Notes: generated by a model from the sequence alone, not told the origin. A DNA stretch of 64,000 nt from Prostheceraeus crozeri (GCA_907163375.1 CAJQUW010001159.1:61738-125737); one strand, 5' to 3'. Counted from the stretch's first letter, positions 1-12,895 are shown. Translations and numbers: made by a program.

Positions 1-1
1 T

Positions 2-106
2 GCTTCGGTAGAGCGGATCTTCTCCATGTTGAAGAAGATGCTATGCAAAGACAGACTTTAATTAACATCAAATGAAGTAACTACTGCTTTGTACAACAAG
101 CTGTAA
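2..106 (+). pseudogene. hAT-type transposase C-terminal fragment (broken)
   Basis: Frame 2 reads ASVERIFSMLKKMLCKDRL, then a TAA stop at 59-61, then LTSNEVTTALYNKL and a second TAA at 104-106. The S-x-E-R-x-F-S pattern followed by a basic segment and a hydrophobic helix resembles the C-terminal dimerisation domain of hAT-superfamily transposases. The rest of the gene would lie to the left of the window. The first stop suggests a decayed copy, although it could be a sequence variant. This rests on motif resemblance over about 34 residues, so a host gene derived from a hAT element is also possible. Confidence 0.45.
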
Positions 107-2607
107 ATGGCTATACTGTGATAAAAGTTTGAAATAAATTGTTTTATTTGTTTTAAATTGAGCTTTTTAACTTTTTGCCTGAAACACTTATATTGTCACA
201 CATTGAGGTTTTTAGGTAATATTTGGTCATATATTAAGCTTTGTGAGGTCATATTTTTTCGATTTTTAGGTCATGAAAAATTGCCATAGTGATAACAAAT
301 ATATTCTTAATATTTTTATGTTGAGCTGTTTTAATCTTAGAGTTTTAAGCTGCCAATTGACAATTTACTTTATTTATCTGTTCTCAGAATGTCGATTTGA
401 GTGCTAATGATTAGTATTCTGCTTTCTGATTAGAACCAGCTTGATTAATTAATGACAGTAGGCCTCTTGTGAACAAACATCAAATTTTGCAATATTCTTT
501 ATTGAGTTGTGAGTCGCAGATTCTGAAGAGGGTTAATTCCAAATAAGCGATCTACTCGCAGAAGAAAACAACTAAGGCTTGTGACACCAAAATGGATTGC
601 AACGCATTAATACATGAAACGAAAGGTGAAGTTTGAAAATATGGCATTATATTGGAAAACCGAAAATGGCGAAATATGCTAGGCCTATCCTACACTTAAA
701 ATAGTCTCTGAAATGTGCCATGTATCTTTTATTATCCAAGTTTTTGTGTTTTTGTTGATATCAGACATGCATGCAGCTTTATATCGGGGAGGCTTATAAT
801 TTCCATGTCATGTGCAAACAGATCACGCAGCCAGCCATAAATAGTGCAGATCTGTTGTACGTCGCCATAGATAGGATTTGCTAAGAATTTCTCAAATTTC
901 TCAAATCAACAGCTGGAATGTATAGAAACAATATTTTCGAAATCAATGAAACTTAGGATTTTCATTTGAATATATTATGTTGCTGAAATTCAAAGGCCCT
1001 TATTGTACGTGCTTATTGTCATTGAAAATGAATCCCATGAACTTATGTTGTAATATGTATTATGCAATGGTCTACGCATAAAGCACGTAAACACTCGTAT
1101 GCCCTTTTACTATAACAAGTGCATCTTCACGCAAGAGTTTCTAAATTACTTGATACTTTCTTCGTAAATGTGTCGTTGATTTTGACTGTTCATTTAAACA
1201 CACACATAAATCTAAAAAGCGAAACAACTGATTCGAAACAGCTGATGCAAATTTGCGACAGTCAGACAAGTCTCTCGTGTCATGAAATAAGATGAAAAGG
1301 TTTATTGAATGATTATATGCTTTGTAAAAGGCTGAAAGTCATTCAAATATGGAGCAGAATTTGGAGCATCTTCTGTCTGCCAAGGGGTTGCCTTGCTCAG
1401 AGGTTAAGGATGTGGACAGGTGATATGCATAAAATTTTTCAAATACAGCGGCGGGCAAGTTTTTGGGTAGGAATGACTTAGAGCTACAAGAAACTATGTA
1501 GCATTCCATGCTTTGTCGAACTCAGAGCCCGAACTAGAGTTCTGGTTCAGTACAGGATCATAAAAGTCTGCTTAAAACTTCAATCAATTTTAATACAGGA
1601 TATTTGTGATTAGACATATTAACTTCATCTTTTCACAAGCGACAAGTCTGCGAATTCACCGATAGCTATAAATTTGGAAGTAAATTCTATTTAGTATTCA
1701 TTCCTAGTATTAATTTGTTCGAACTCTTAATAAGACCAATTACCATTAACGGTGCATGCTTATCATTTTCTTTTCCTCTGTCCAATATTTTCTATCCATA
1801 TAGTTAATCTACTCCAACAGAGATGCCATTTACTCATCAATCAGCATTTATTTATCGAAAAGTCCAATAGAGTCTAACAGCTTATTAATGCGCAGAAGGT
1901 AGCCAGGCAGCAAAATTTAGGTGCAAAAGTTTGCTTATGATGAGTAAGTCAACATTAAATTCAAGATTATTCATATTCATTTGATTGTAAGGGTCATTCT
2001 TCAGTTTCTATCCATAGCTGTAAGCTTCGTTTGAAAACACAATTCTGTGCATGTGAAAGAAATTGCTAGCTACAATGCTGGAAATGAAATGAAATGCCAA
2101 TCGAAACATATGTACATTACTGAGATTCTGCAAAAAGGGAGTAAATCAAGGAATTTGCTTCAGGATGTTCATTCTTGTGTGTTTTCTGCCATTCACAGTA
2201 TACGCTATCAAGAAAATGATACTTGAGACAGTAATTTAAATTTATTGCCTTCTTCTTGGATATGCAAGCTATCTCAGTTGTATGTGCTTCTAGTGGTTGA
2301 AGGAATTCAGAATATCCATTTCATTATTTTATTCAAAATATAGCTGGATTGGTTTTGGAATGCAATTTTTAGATTTAAAGTGAGGACTTCTCCTAATCTA
2401 TAATCTTTCTAAATCTTTCTAGGCATACAGACGCAAGCGTGCTTGATTTGGTAGTCGCAAATGATTATTTATTCATTTAACGCAGTGCATAAAACCTGCC
2501 TTTTCACCTTATGACAATGTGACATAATAAAGATTTTGAGTTACCAAACCGTCTAAGTTTCATGAAGACAAATGAATCTCAAAACAGCAAATGGTCAAAT
2601 GATGATC
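107..2607. other. AT-rich DNA, no gene seen
   Basis: I see no open reading frame with recognisable protein sequence and no RNA gene. At about 2490-2545 the sequence ACATAATAAAGATTTT resembles the 3' end of a LINE (AATAAA-like signal just before the end), but no LINE coding sequence is adjacent, so it is not called. Confidence 0.4.
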
Positions 2608-2686
2608 GAGTCTCAAATCAGTGAACTGATGTTATGGCGTGTTGAATGTTGTGCATTAATAACATCAGTTGGCTCTTTTGAGATTC
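2608..2686. repeat. Imperfect inverted repeat (hairpin)
   Basis: Arms of about 28 bases at 2608-2635 and 2659-2686 pair imperfectly around a 23-base loop. Both arms contain the complements of TCTCAAA and AACTGATGTTAT. No coding sequence is associated. It may be a small foldback or MITE remnant. Confidence 0.55.
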
Positions 2687-5600
2687 GCTGCTTGGACTGA
2701 TCTGATAATTTGCCCTTTTAAGAATCTCTGCATTGATATATCACCGCTCTCTTCGGATCAATGTTTCAGATGATGTTTAGACCAATCGCTGCTTTGATAA
2801 TTGAGTGCTCTGACCGATAACTGCCTTGATAAGTCACTATTTTGAAGTTCGCGGTTGCGCGGTCGAACTCCAGATCTTACTTAACTTTCCTAGTGTTAAG
2901 CAAAATGTCTTTCGCACGACATGGTTTCAAAATATTCTTGATTTTATTCATTGAATATAATTTCAATATCAAGAAAGTTTTCAATAACAGCCAAAAATCT
3001 ATGTTTGGATTAAAATCAATAGCCATTGACAGTTTGAAAGTAGGCTTATTATTTAGACCTATCTCTACGAGCTGTCGAAAATATTTCAGTATTTTGTCGC
3101 ATTTTTAACTAATGTATTTTCATAATATTAGTTGAATAGGTGCATTACCAAAGGAACAGTTCTAATCATTTCGTCTAATCCGCGGGATACAACATATCAA
3201 ATACCAAAATTCTACCGCGCAATTAAGTTGAGACTATAAAATATCCATGAAAGTAGTATATACTATGAACTTTACAAAAGTTACTAAAAGATTGTTATCA
3301 GTATTAAATCGTTAATGTTCAACATAAAAATGAAAACGCAATTACTACTTATTCAATATTCAAATAAGAGGTAATAAAAATGAATATGAACCTAAGAATG
3401 AAGGAATGGCACTATCATTTTATTTTGCATTCTGTGATTTTTAGTTAACTACTCTGTGTGCTAATAAACTACCGGAATTTTCTCACCGCGCAAACCACTG
3501 ACTTGATTTCGTGATTAATTTGTCTATAGAAGACTGTTAAACAACTAAACTGCTGTTTTGATATATTTAAGACAACTTTTTGCGAAATATGGGCAATTCG
3601 ATAAATCAATGAAATCTCAAATCTCATTTGTTGGCTTTCATATAAAACTGTCCTAATATGCTTTTGCTATTCATGGTGTTCTATGGCTATAGAGTTAAAC
3701 ATTGCGCAAATTTCACATTCAGAGGAAGAAAAATGATTATGTTCCGATTTCCACTTGTAAAAATTTTAATTTTTTTGTGGTTTGGTTTCCAGCTGAGATA
3801 CAACCGAGTTCTACAATGATAATTGCATTGCATCATAATTGCTTAAGAAAATGTCGCCTTTGATTTTCTTTTCAAGCTCTCTTAAGAGGACTAATTTTCG
3901 TCCACGATCGTCTTTTGTTGGGGCCGTGTTTAGTTCTCAAACTCTCTGTACAGCTGCAGAGACGGACAGTGAAAAATTTGACGCCCCAGGGGAGAGTGAA
4001 TTCTTTTGTTGGTCTGGTCAGCAACTGGTGACCCTTTCTATCTATTATACGCCACTTCCTGCCACTGTACTGGCGACAGAGCGAAAATTTATTTTGATAA
4101 ATGAAGATGGTTGGTTAGATGGGAAACTTTGTAAGTTGGAACTTTATTTTTCATACTAGTGGTGACTAGTTGAGCAGTTTCATACCAATTATGAAGTATG
4201 AAAGATTTCGTCATTCTTATTTATCTGTGCATTCATCACAAATTTTACTAGTATGCGAAGGCTTTTTTAAAAAGATTTTTGATCGAAATGATCATTTTTT
4301 CAATTCAACTCTGTCAATATTGAGAATTTCTTAATGATGACTAAAGCGCTGTGTAATTGATGGACAAACAATGTCTCTCTTGAACACAATGACTTATTGA
4401 AGAGATTGTTGTCAGTCAAACATATGTTTATCTTACCGTAATTAGTGCTGAAACTGTTTATTTAAGTCGCCTGCCCATTGCCGAACCTTATGAGAATGCA
4501 ATTTCTGATGACATTGAAATTCCAATCAATTAATATCATACATGCAATCCTGGCATTGCCAAATGCAGCAAAAGTATGTGAAACCTGGAAAATTCGATCA
4601 AAAGTAAGCGTCTCAAGATAAGTCGTTACACAATTATAAAGCCGATAATCATAGGTGAAAGATATACTTATTCGGAGACTGACAAACATTGAAACATGTA
4701 AAGCAGAGTATTTTTTCGGATATATAAAAAAATTCTTTTTGAATGAGTCAGCATTTTGCCTAATACTGACAGAAATCAAAATAACAGAAAGCAATAAAAA
4801 GTATTTCCATCGCAAATAACTTTCAATATAACTTAATTTACTCAATGCCATTGCACCGAAAATGTTTCCTCGTTCATGCCAATATCAAGTAGGGCCTACT
4901 TTTCACCCGTACTCTCAAGCGAAAGTCTTCTTTTCCGACATGTATCAGCATTCTATAAAAAAATGCAATTTTGATCACTTTCTCATTTTTTTACTTTTTT
5001 ATTGACTCTCTGAATATGATACGCTGTATCCTCAATCTCTGTCTATGTCATATGTGATGATGATTTCCATTTCAAGAAAATAAGCGTTTGCTATTACTTT
5101 ACTATACTAAAAAATATATGAAATTTCCCGAATTCATCAGTTCACAGAAAAGATGGCCAGACATTGTAATTTTTGGTGAGAGGGAAACCAAGGCGAGAGC
5201 TGTACTCGATGTAGGCCTAAGTTTATTGGCGAGGCCTTTCATCCGCTGCATGCAGCTATCTTTAGGCGGAGTTCACTTGTGAACCTAAAATATCCAAAAA
5301 TATTTTTTACATCACAAATTTCCATCGATCTACTAAAAATGTTAATATGATGTTTTACTTACATGTAGATTAATTCAATTGTTGGAGGAGCCCAAACAAA
5401 AGCGATGTTCTGCTCAAAACCGTATAATCAAGGCCTTTCGACTGCCACCGACGATCATTATCAAGAGACCTACGTTATATGTAGATTCTGAGTTTCGGTT
5501 CACAAAGACATCTCTTCGAGATTGGATTATTTGGTGCAATCATATAAGGCCTGAAATAAAGCTCATAGCAAATAGAATATTACTATCTCGCAATAGTTTT

Positions 5601-7039
5601 GAATTGTCAAAATACACGCCTTGATACATTTGTGTTTATAGTAATCTTTATATTATTACTGCTGCAAATAAAATATCATGCAATGATGACATCATTAAGG
5701 TTGATTATATTCCTTCATTTCTTTATTCTTTAGGAAATTTGGAGCTGATATCATATTCTGAGCTCCTGTGTTGTGCTCTATGCTGATCTGAAGCTTCCAT
5801 CTGTAATATTTGAAATTACTTTAGATTTTGAATTTACAGTGACGCAAGAAAACAGTTTTCTCCCGAATAAAACTCGCAGTTATATGATTTGCTTTACGAT
5901 TTAATTACGAGTCATATTTTAGCGGGAATTCTATCATAATAATGCCATCCTTGCGTTACACTTACCAATGTCTTCTGATTAGCCATTTCAACGCAACTGG
6001 ATTCGTTTTGACCCTATCCACATTGTGCTGAAAGTCGCATCAAGATCACAGTCGACGATTTGGTTCTCTGATCAATTCCCCAAGTATTTCTCAGAATTTC
6101 ATGATAATATATAAACAACCAATTTTTTATGTGCTCTTTCGAGTTAAGAGTCTGATTTGCTCTTTCTCGCCCGTCTTTGTATATTAGTAATTAAAAAATT
6201 AAATCCTCTATCTTGACATAATTCGAATATTTCAAATTTTACTCATTCTAAAACCCGATTTTTAATACTTTTGGGTAAAATCAAATTACAATATTTTTGA
6301 TAATAAAGTTTTATGTAATAATTCAGTTATAAATTATTTCTGATGTAGTTGCAATTTTTGCCAGTGAATACAATTAAATTTGATTTACAAGCATGATAAG
6401 ACAGTGGGTTCATTGCAGTGGACACATACGACTCTATTTGAGAAAATCGTTGTTGTCATAGATAACATGCTCTAGATTAATTGCAGCATGAATATATCAA
6501 ATTAAAGAATGTCATCATTTGTCAATAACAGCAACACATTTTAACTCGAGCATATTTCGCAAGCTCTTTAGATTTTGTTGAGTCTGCACTATGCAACATG
6601 ACCAAAATGTGTATTTTGTAGATTGCCGACATTCATCAACATTTTGCTTATTAACGTTTTCAACCAAGGATATTTTGAAGGATATCAAAAGGCGGATATC
6701 TAGGAATAAGCATTACAAATGGTATGCTGTAATTTCAGAAAAATGGATTTTATAATTCATGATTGAAATCAATATTAGTATCGGTTTTTGCATGGAAAGA
6801 AATATGAGTTCTGAAGCTTCAAACTTTCTTTATCAAATATGTTGATACGATGCTGTGGGAAAATGCATGCAAAATGTAATGAAACATTGTATGTAGAATA
6901 AGAAATGTTTTATTCTAAAATCGTGACATTAACAAATTCCGTTTTTACTCTAACACTCGGTATCATATTTAGCCTGTACTTTACAGAAGCTCCGAAATCA
7001 TGTGAATGTGACCACCTTTGAATTCACAAGAAATTGTGT
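2687..7039. other. AT-rich DNA, no gene seen
   Basis: Several open frames of 60-130 codons occur (for example 2842-3108, 3839-4159, 4462-4851 on the minus strand, 5379-5624). None shows recognisable domains, and their composition looks like chance translation of AT-rich sequence. No repeat with clear ends was found. Confidence 0.4.
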
Positions 7040-7365
7040 TGATTTTCAATCACTTTCTACTTGACAACAAAGGTCTGTCGTAGTACATTGAACATCTAAA
7101 GAGAATGACAACTATTAAGTCAATACAAGACACCAACACCCCTGATTCCTCGACTACACTCGCCTGACCCAGGAATCGAACCGAAGTCCGCGTTGGAGAC
7201 GAACTCGCACCTCTCTCACTTGGCCACGCTGACGGTTCAAAAGGAATGCGAATGAAGGCAGAAGTCATCTCCAAGTGATATCGACAGCTTATTGTCCTAT
7301 TATTATTGACAGAATACTGCCAGCGTTCATGTTGCAGGGAGACAGCATATCAGCATGTCATTCGA
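7040..7365 (-). repeat. tRNA-derived SINE, family 2
   Basis: Read on the minus strand, this copy has an A-box-like segment (GTGGCCAAGTGAGAGAGG, about 7211-7228) and a B box (GGTTCGATTCC, about 7172-7182), spaced as in a tRNA gene. They are followed by a tRNA-unrelated body ending near TTGACTTAATAGTTGTCATT. The plus-strand copy at about 27600-27895 matches over most of its length, including the 5' flank with CAATAATAATAGGACAA, so the repeat unit is about 300 bp. A third, rearranged pair of 3' halves is at 27405-27600. Confidence 0.7.
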
Positions 7366-8462
7366 CATGGTTCAAACGTCATGTTTTCAAACTTTCTTCT
7401 GTTTGCAATTTTTATTCGTGAGTTCCAATATTCATCCATCCATCTACTAATCTTTCTTATGAGCATTATTGCCGACTATCTGTTGTTCTGTGAGATTAGC
7501 TGTAGGAAGATGACGGCCAGTAGCCCAGCTGCATTGAAGGTCAGTGACTCGACTTTCGGTTTCATGACGCTAATGACATGCTGGATTTCTGTTGCTGGGC
7601 AATTAGTTGCGTCAGTGTTGGGACTGAGTCAATGGGCGTGGTTGGACTGCTCGATGGAGTGACAGCATCGTCAGGTCACGACGAACAGTCTAGGCGGGCC
7701 ACGTGTAGTTGGCTATGGGGCCGGGTGTGTCTCTGGGTGTTCGAATACTTGTTTTCATCTTTCAAATCTGCTGACATGCACCCGGAGACAGCCAGAGGGC
7801 TAGCAGATTCAGAGAAAGGAGGAGCAAGCGAATGTCAGCTGAAGAAGACTCATTTACAACATGGTATTGATAAAAAGTGTATTGCTCGGCGGCAAAAATC
7901 GTCTCCAGAACATCGCGCCGAGGGCAACAGTCGAGACTCGGCGTCGTTCTGCTCTCACTCATTGAAAGCAGTCCAATTACTGAGGTCATAAGGATGTTGG
8001 AGTCGAATCCATCAGTATTGAGGCATTAGAGGAAGAGCTAGAAATAAAATCTGTCCATATACTGAACGATGGCCATATGTGAAGAGAACTGATAGGAAAT
8101 AATACCTGTATGTAATTTTCATGAAATAGCATTCTTGAAGATAATTCTATGCAATTTTGATTTGACTTAGAAATGAACAGGATGAAATACTGAAGCAAAT
8201 GGGATCAGTCCTAACTCTAATGGATTGATTTAATTTCAAAAAATATATCTATTTATATATTTTATTTTATATTATTATTATATCTTATATCTGTTTTCAT
8301 TTGAATTTATTTCACTTTCCGGTCGATGAGCGCAATATATCAAATATAAAGAAAATAAATTTTAGTATGCTATCCACTAAATTCATATGAAAGTGAAGAA
8401 GCAGGAAAATGTAAATTTTCTATGTGATGAGCTAAGTTCAGGTTGCCTGTCAATTGTAGGCC
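7366..8462. other. Intergenic DNA, G+C-richer at 7480-7990, no gene recognised
   Basis: The stretch 7480-7990 is less AT-rich than its surroundings and carries overlapping open frames (7306-7662 and 7578-7991 on the plus strand, 7762-7989 on the minus strand). None of the translations shows a domain I recognise. It could be an old repeat, an unrecognised exon or regulatory DNA. 8220-8290 is simple TAT/ATT-rich sequence. Confidence 0.35.
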
Positions 8463-8464
8463 TA

Positions 8465-8894
8465 CACTGTAAACCGTAGACCGACAATTATCCTACAAAA
8501 TTACTGACAAAATCAACCGACGATTGTCACCTCCAATATCCTGCGATATCCGACGAATTTGTAGGTTCTCCACCGACATCGAAACAGATGCTTTGTATGC
8601 AAATTAACTAAACAACAACTGTTGAATATTGATTGATTTTTTCGATTAGTGATTGCTTGACTTTTGGGAAATCTGTATTATTGTGTGGCAAAACCATGAT
8701 TTATTTTGACAATTTAATGAATTGCCTACATTTTTGATAAAATTTAAGCTATAATTCATTGCTATTCATTTTGTCGCTTTTTGTCAGATATTGTAGGTGT
8801 TCAGTGGCAATCAACCTACAAGAACTAACAATGACCGACAAAATAGATTTTGTAGGATAAATGTCTGTCAATTGTCAATCAACGGTTTACAGTG
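8465..8894. mobile_element. 430-bp MITE with TA target duplication (Tc1/mariner-type)
   Basis: The ends are perfect 13-base inverted repeats: CACTGTAAACCGT on the left and its complement at 8882-8894. A second conserved subterminal block, ATCCTACAAAAT, is present on both sides. TA dinucleotides at 8463-8464 and 8895-8896 flank the element, as expected from Tc1/mariner-type integration. There is no coding capacity, so it is non-autonomous. Inside, ACCGACAA- and CCTACAA-like words recur in both orientations. Confidence 0.8.
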
Positions 8895-8896
8895 TA

Positions 8897-9638
8897 CTAA
8901 TAGGAATCATCAATAGAGTCATAAGCAGCTATGCTCCTTAGACCTCATGCCCACCAGCATGGCAAAGCAGTTTACTCTACAACCTTCACCCCACTAGGGT
9001 GTTTTTCCGAACGCGTTCGCCCCCTGCTGATCTCCCAAACTATTGCACCAATTTTGCCAAACCACACATCAATCGAATAGGCATTGAAAGGGGATTCAGA
9101 AAAGCAGCATCAGTTATATTTCAAAGGTCACACCTGGGCTGAGGTGAAGGGCAAAGGTAAAAAAAACCAATTTTCAACAAATTTCCATTAGATCACTATT
9201 TGAAATGGGAAATGACAACAAAAACTAACAAACCATAAAAAAACTAAAAACTAGCTAATCGAAAGATCTGGTTAAGATGGTTAATAAAGCGATGATTATT
9301 AATCGCTCTGAGATTACATCATTATATTAGATGAGGTGAAAGGTCAAATAATTCAAACTTTTCAACTCAATCACACTAAAATCGCACATTTTGGTATTTA
9401 ATTTCTGCAGGTGAAGAAGCAACTCAATTCGGTGACTTCATCGAGAAACTGATCCTAAAAGCAATATAATTCTGAAAACTTTCAATAATTGCTGATCAGA
9501 TGCAGAACTAAAAAGTACACAAATAATGAAAAATCATATTAGAAATTTGAATTTCAAATTCAAAGATCCTGCATTTGTGAATATCTCTATATTAATAGGA
9601 AGAATCTTTAAAGTAATCTCAACATATTTCATCAATAA
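8897..9638. other. AT-rich DNA, no gene seen
   Basis: No gene is visible. Around 8980-9010 the sequence CCTTCACCCCACTAGGG resembles, in opposite orientation, the segment at 10775-10800 beyond the Penelope-like ORF. The match is too short to call element ends. Confidence 0.35.
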
Positions 9639-10382
9639 TTGACACCGCAATATACATTAGAAGTGAATATCTACCGAAATCAGACAAAATATTCCAAACA
9701 TTCAAATTTTAAGAGGAATTTTCAGAGGAATACAGTAGAATATGTTCAAAAAAGATGCAGCTCGCAAGCTTCTTTTGACAGTGCTAAGACCAAGTTAAAG
9801 AAAAAATTCCAACACAACGGTTTCTATGCCAACAGCATATTTAAAAATAAAAAGCACAAGCAAAAATCCAAGTCAAAAAATAAAATCAATATCCTAAAAA
9901 TTAAATACGTGAATGATAGCACCAGCCGTCAAATTCGTACCCTCATCAGAAATTATGACTTACCTGTATCATTGGTTGATGTCCCTAACTCTAACTTATA
10001 TAATAATCTTCAATGCAAACCTAGAATTGAAAAGCACGAAAATTGTATTGCCTGTAATCGCCTACCCAACGATTACACCTGTTCGAGCAAATTTTTAGTT
10101 TACAAGTTTACTTGCAATTTTTGCCACAATACGTACGTCGGGCAGACAAGTCGCCCTTTTAAATTCCGCTTGAATGAACACAGTCGGTCTTTCAATAGCA
10201 ATATCAGCAGTGCTTTGGCTGACCACAGAATTGATTGTTATCAGGTTTCCTCTATTGACGACTTCACATTAGATATCTTGGAAAAATGCAAGAGTCCGGT
10301 GGACACTCGGTTGAGTGAAGCTCGTTTTATTAAATGCCTGAAGCCTACGATAAACCGTAAACACGAATTGATCGATTTCTGA
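9639..10382 (+). CDS. GIY-YIG endonuclease domain protein of a Penelope-like element (partial polyprotein)
   Basis: This 247-residue frame ends in a GIY-YIG nuclease domain. Motifs are VYKFTCNFC then TYVGQTSR (the GIY...YIG pair), a downstream RLNEH with the conserved Arg, and near the C terminus EARFIKCLKPTINRKHE, where the family has its catalytic Glu. A CxxC pair (CIAC) lies just before the domain, matching the Cys-containing linker between reverse transcriptase and GIY-YIG in Penelope-like elements. The first 100 residues are very Lys/Asn-rich and do not look like reverse transcriptase. The enzyme would nick target DNA to prime reverse transcription. The first Met is uncertain because the true polyprotein start is missing. 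The frame is unbroken, suggesting a fairly recent copy. Confidence 0.72.
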   Translation: MTPQYTLEVNIYRNQTKYSKHSNFKRNFQRNTVEYVQKRCSSQASFDSAKTKLKKKFQHNGFYANSIFKNKKHKQKSKSKNKINILKIKYVNDSTSRQIRTLIRNYDLPVSLVDVPNSNLYNNLQCKPRIEKHENCIACNRLPNDYTCSSKFLVYKFTCNFCHNTYVGQTSRPFKFRLNEHSRSFNSNISSALADHRIDCYQVSSIDDFTLDILEKCKSPVDTRLSEARFIKCLKPTINRKHELIDF

Positions 10383-10494
10383 TGTCTGATTCTCACACCC
10401 CGCACCAGAATGTATAAAAGGACAACGCTCTAAGATAGAGCGCTCTCCTGTGCTGTACTGACGTTTTTAGCCTTAGGTCTTATCTGTTTTGCAC

Positions 10495-10519
10495 CTGAGG
10501 AAGCGTGAACACGCGAAAC
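10495..10519 (+). ncRNA. Hammerhead-like ribozyme core in Penelope-like terminal repeat
   Basis: CTGAGGA (10495-10501) is followed by a 5-bp stem, GCGTG/CACGC, closed by AA (503-514 of this 10-kb block), then GAAAC (10515-10519). CTGANGA, stem II and GAAA are the conserved hammerhead core, and Penelope-like elements are known to carry hammerhead motifs in their terminal repeats. One extra A (10502) sits between CTGAGGA and the stem. Stem III would be only about 3 bp, and I could not find a convincing stem I. Activity is therefore doubtful; it is the position behind the GIY-YIG ORF that makes the call credible. Confidence 0.45.
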
Positions 10520-10620
10520 GTTGGGCCTGTACATATTGTTTTTAGTAATTCTTTTAGCCAATAAACCTAAGAAGACACCCCTGTTCTTTTGAATCACTTG
10601 CGACATGAAAAGTCTTCTGT

Positions 10621-12734
10621 ATGCGTCTATCATGCTCAAATTTTAAGATATCTCTCACGCCGAAAGTATTGTGCCAAAGTTATTATCCCTCGGTCAAAAT
10701 TTGCATAATACATAGAAAGTAAGCTACTAGAAATCTGGTGGCCATAGGTTCCTTGGTTTAAAAGATATTCAAAAAATTCGCCAGTGGGGCGAGGGTTAAT
10801 TCTCAAGATTCAACGCTTCTGAATCATGTAAACTACAGCTAGAAAAAAGGGTCAAAAATCTTGAATTTCTTTGAAACCGTGCCTTTTGTTTTTATTGCAT
10901 TTTTCATGTAATTACGTACAATGTAATGTTTAGTTATGCATGAAAACTGCCTTTGACAACATATAACAGGCTTTCAAATAAAAAGCTTGAAATAAAATTG
11001 GATTCACACACTGGCAACTCCGTCTAGCAGTAATTTTCCAGGAGATTTGAACTATTGATGTTGGAATCTCAGACAGCGATTTCCATGTTACGCTGTTAGC
11101 ATTTATTGTATCTGCAGTAAAATGTACCTTTTCATAACTGCATAGTTTGTTTTTTTAATTTTTTAATTATCCTCCTTTATTTATTTATTTTTAGATATGT
11201 AGTTTCTATTGAATGAATACAATAGAAAAGTCATGAAAAAAAGTCAAAAGTTTAGCTTCGAGGATTGCAGCCGCGTTTCCCCTTTGTACATTAACTTTTC
11301 CTTCTTTATTATTGTATTATTTTATTCAAATTACTATCATTCAAAAACGCTGGAGGGATCTATCAGAAATCGCGTGTGACCCAATCTATTATGCAAGATA
11401 GGAATCGTTCAGTTTTTCATATTGTGCTGTTGATTTTATTTGTTGTCTTTAACCCTTAGCTATCAAGGTAATGTTACTCCTAAAGCTACCAACATGTGAT
11501 CAATTTAATCAGCGCAGAAACATCCACTCAGTTGTATTTGCAAACTAATAATTCGATTAGGATCAATCGAAATGTAATTTCAAATGTTCTACTCGTGCTA
11601 ATGATACATGCATTTAGCGATTAAGATGCAACATGCATCGACACATTTTTTCAATTAAATGAACCTGATTTTTTGCAACATCTCATATGAATTTCAGCAT
11701 TCATCGTAAGGGAATTTTTCTCATTCTATGAGAAACTTCGACGTAATATGCGTTCATGTGAAGTTTTAAATATCTCTCTAGTTGGAGAGAGTTTTGAATA
11801 TCCTTAATACCAGGTCTGACTAGGTTGGAATGCAATTTTAAATAAAGGATATTCGCTTCCTGGGATCGCCGGGGAATCGCCTCCCTTCTTAACTCCTTAA
11901 TCGTCCAGAATTATACATTTATGAAAGTCACTTAGTAAAATATTTAGCATTCCCATATTGGCAGTTGTTTACTCTACCGGTAGATCTTCTTGCTATGAAT
12001 AGGAGTTTGAAATTTCCACTAGCAACTTTCCTAATTTTTGAAATTTTTGAGCAGTTGCCTTTTCGAAGAAGACCTTGTTTAAGATCGCTAATTGCATGTA
12101 GCCTATCACATCTATAATTAAATGACTCTTTGTCTTGAAATGTCACTTTTGAGTGGTATCATTGAATGTATCGAAGATGTCGAGATTATTGAAGGATATT
12201 CTTCAAATGTGACTATGAAGAAGGAAGAGGATCTGAGGATATCAAAATATTTCAAATAATTTAGAGAATACCCAAAGCTACTGATTAAATGCACAGTTAC
12301 TAACAAATATGTCTAATAAGTAGTATCCGTGACATTAGAATTTCCTATCTTCGATGTCTTTCAAAAAGAGTGTTATTTACGTCATTGGTCTGATAAATGA
12401 TCTTGATCTGATAAAAGAGTCATATTTCTAAATTCTACAGATATTAGAAATTAATGAGCTTCATAGAAATATAACAACTTATCATGCAATATTTTATACA
12501 GCAGTGCTTTAAATTTTTTTTCAGATATTGAAATTATTTCACTACTAAGAAAGGTTATAAAAGTTGCCATTCAGCCAGTATACCTCTAAGGAACAAAAAT
12601 TTAGGTAACGATAATTAGCTAATCATGTTTGGTAGAGGGTTCCTATGACTGAATCAGCATTACTACGCTGCATGGCAAGACTCAATCATTACTTAAAAAG
12701 TTAGCAAAATACACGCATTTGAAATAATACTTTC
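10621..12734. other. AT-rich DNA, no gene seen
   Basis: I see no gene, RNA or element with defined ends. Short open frames at 11928-12306 (minus strand) have no recognisable content. Confidence 0.4.
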
Positions 12735-12895
12735 AAAAATTATCGCATAGGTTATAGATGTTACCTATCAAATACTTTATAGATATTGCTTATCATGGCT
12801 ATTAAATTGTTGATAGATATTGCCTATCAAAAAGGTACTTGATATTGCCTATCCATATGGCCTATCAGATAGGTCATAGATGTTACGCATATCTG
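12735..12895. repeat. Degenerate tandem repeat, GATATTGCCTATCAAA-like unit
   Basis: Variants of ATAGATATTGCCTATCA recur about five times with irregular spacing of 20-40 bases (for example near 12750, 12780, 12815, 12840 and 12875). Units contain the partly self-complementary word GATA...TATC. This looks like an old minisatellite; no gene is associated. Confidence 0.55.

Larger units (their letters stand above)
9630..10620 (+). mobile_element. 5'-truncated Penelope-like retroelement (3' part)
   Basis: The segment contains an intact GIY-YIG-domain ORF (9639-10382), a hammerhead-like ribozyme core (10495-10519) and an AATAAA signal at about 10560. That order fits the 3' end and terminal repeat of a Penelope-like element. 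No reverse-transcriptase sequence is found upstream, so the copy is truncated, either by incomplete reverse transcription or by deletion. The boundaries are approximate because I could not see a target duplication. Confidence 0.6.

Noticed and set aside
2490-2545. LINE 3' tail (ATAATAAAGATTTT)
   Set aside because: No adjacent reverse-transcriptase sequence and no target duplication; too short to call.
7578-7991. 137-residue open frame in a G+C-richer stretch
   Set aside because: No recognisable domain, and frames on the other strand overlap it; kept only as an uncharacterised region.
8980-10800. Single element bounded by ACCCTCGCCCCACTGGCGA-like ends around the Penelope ORF
   Set aside because: The two ends match over less than 20 bases with several mismatches and no target duplication.
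12735-12895. CRISPR-like regular repeat
   Set aside because: Repeats are degenerate and irregularly spaced, and the sequence context is eukaryotic.
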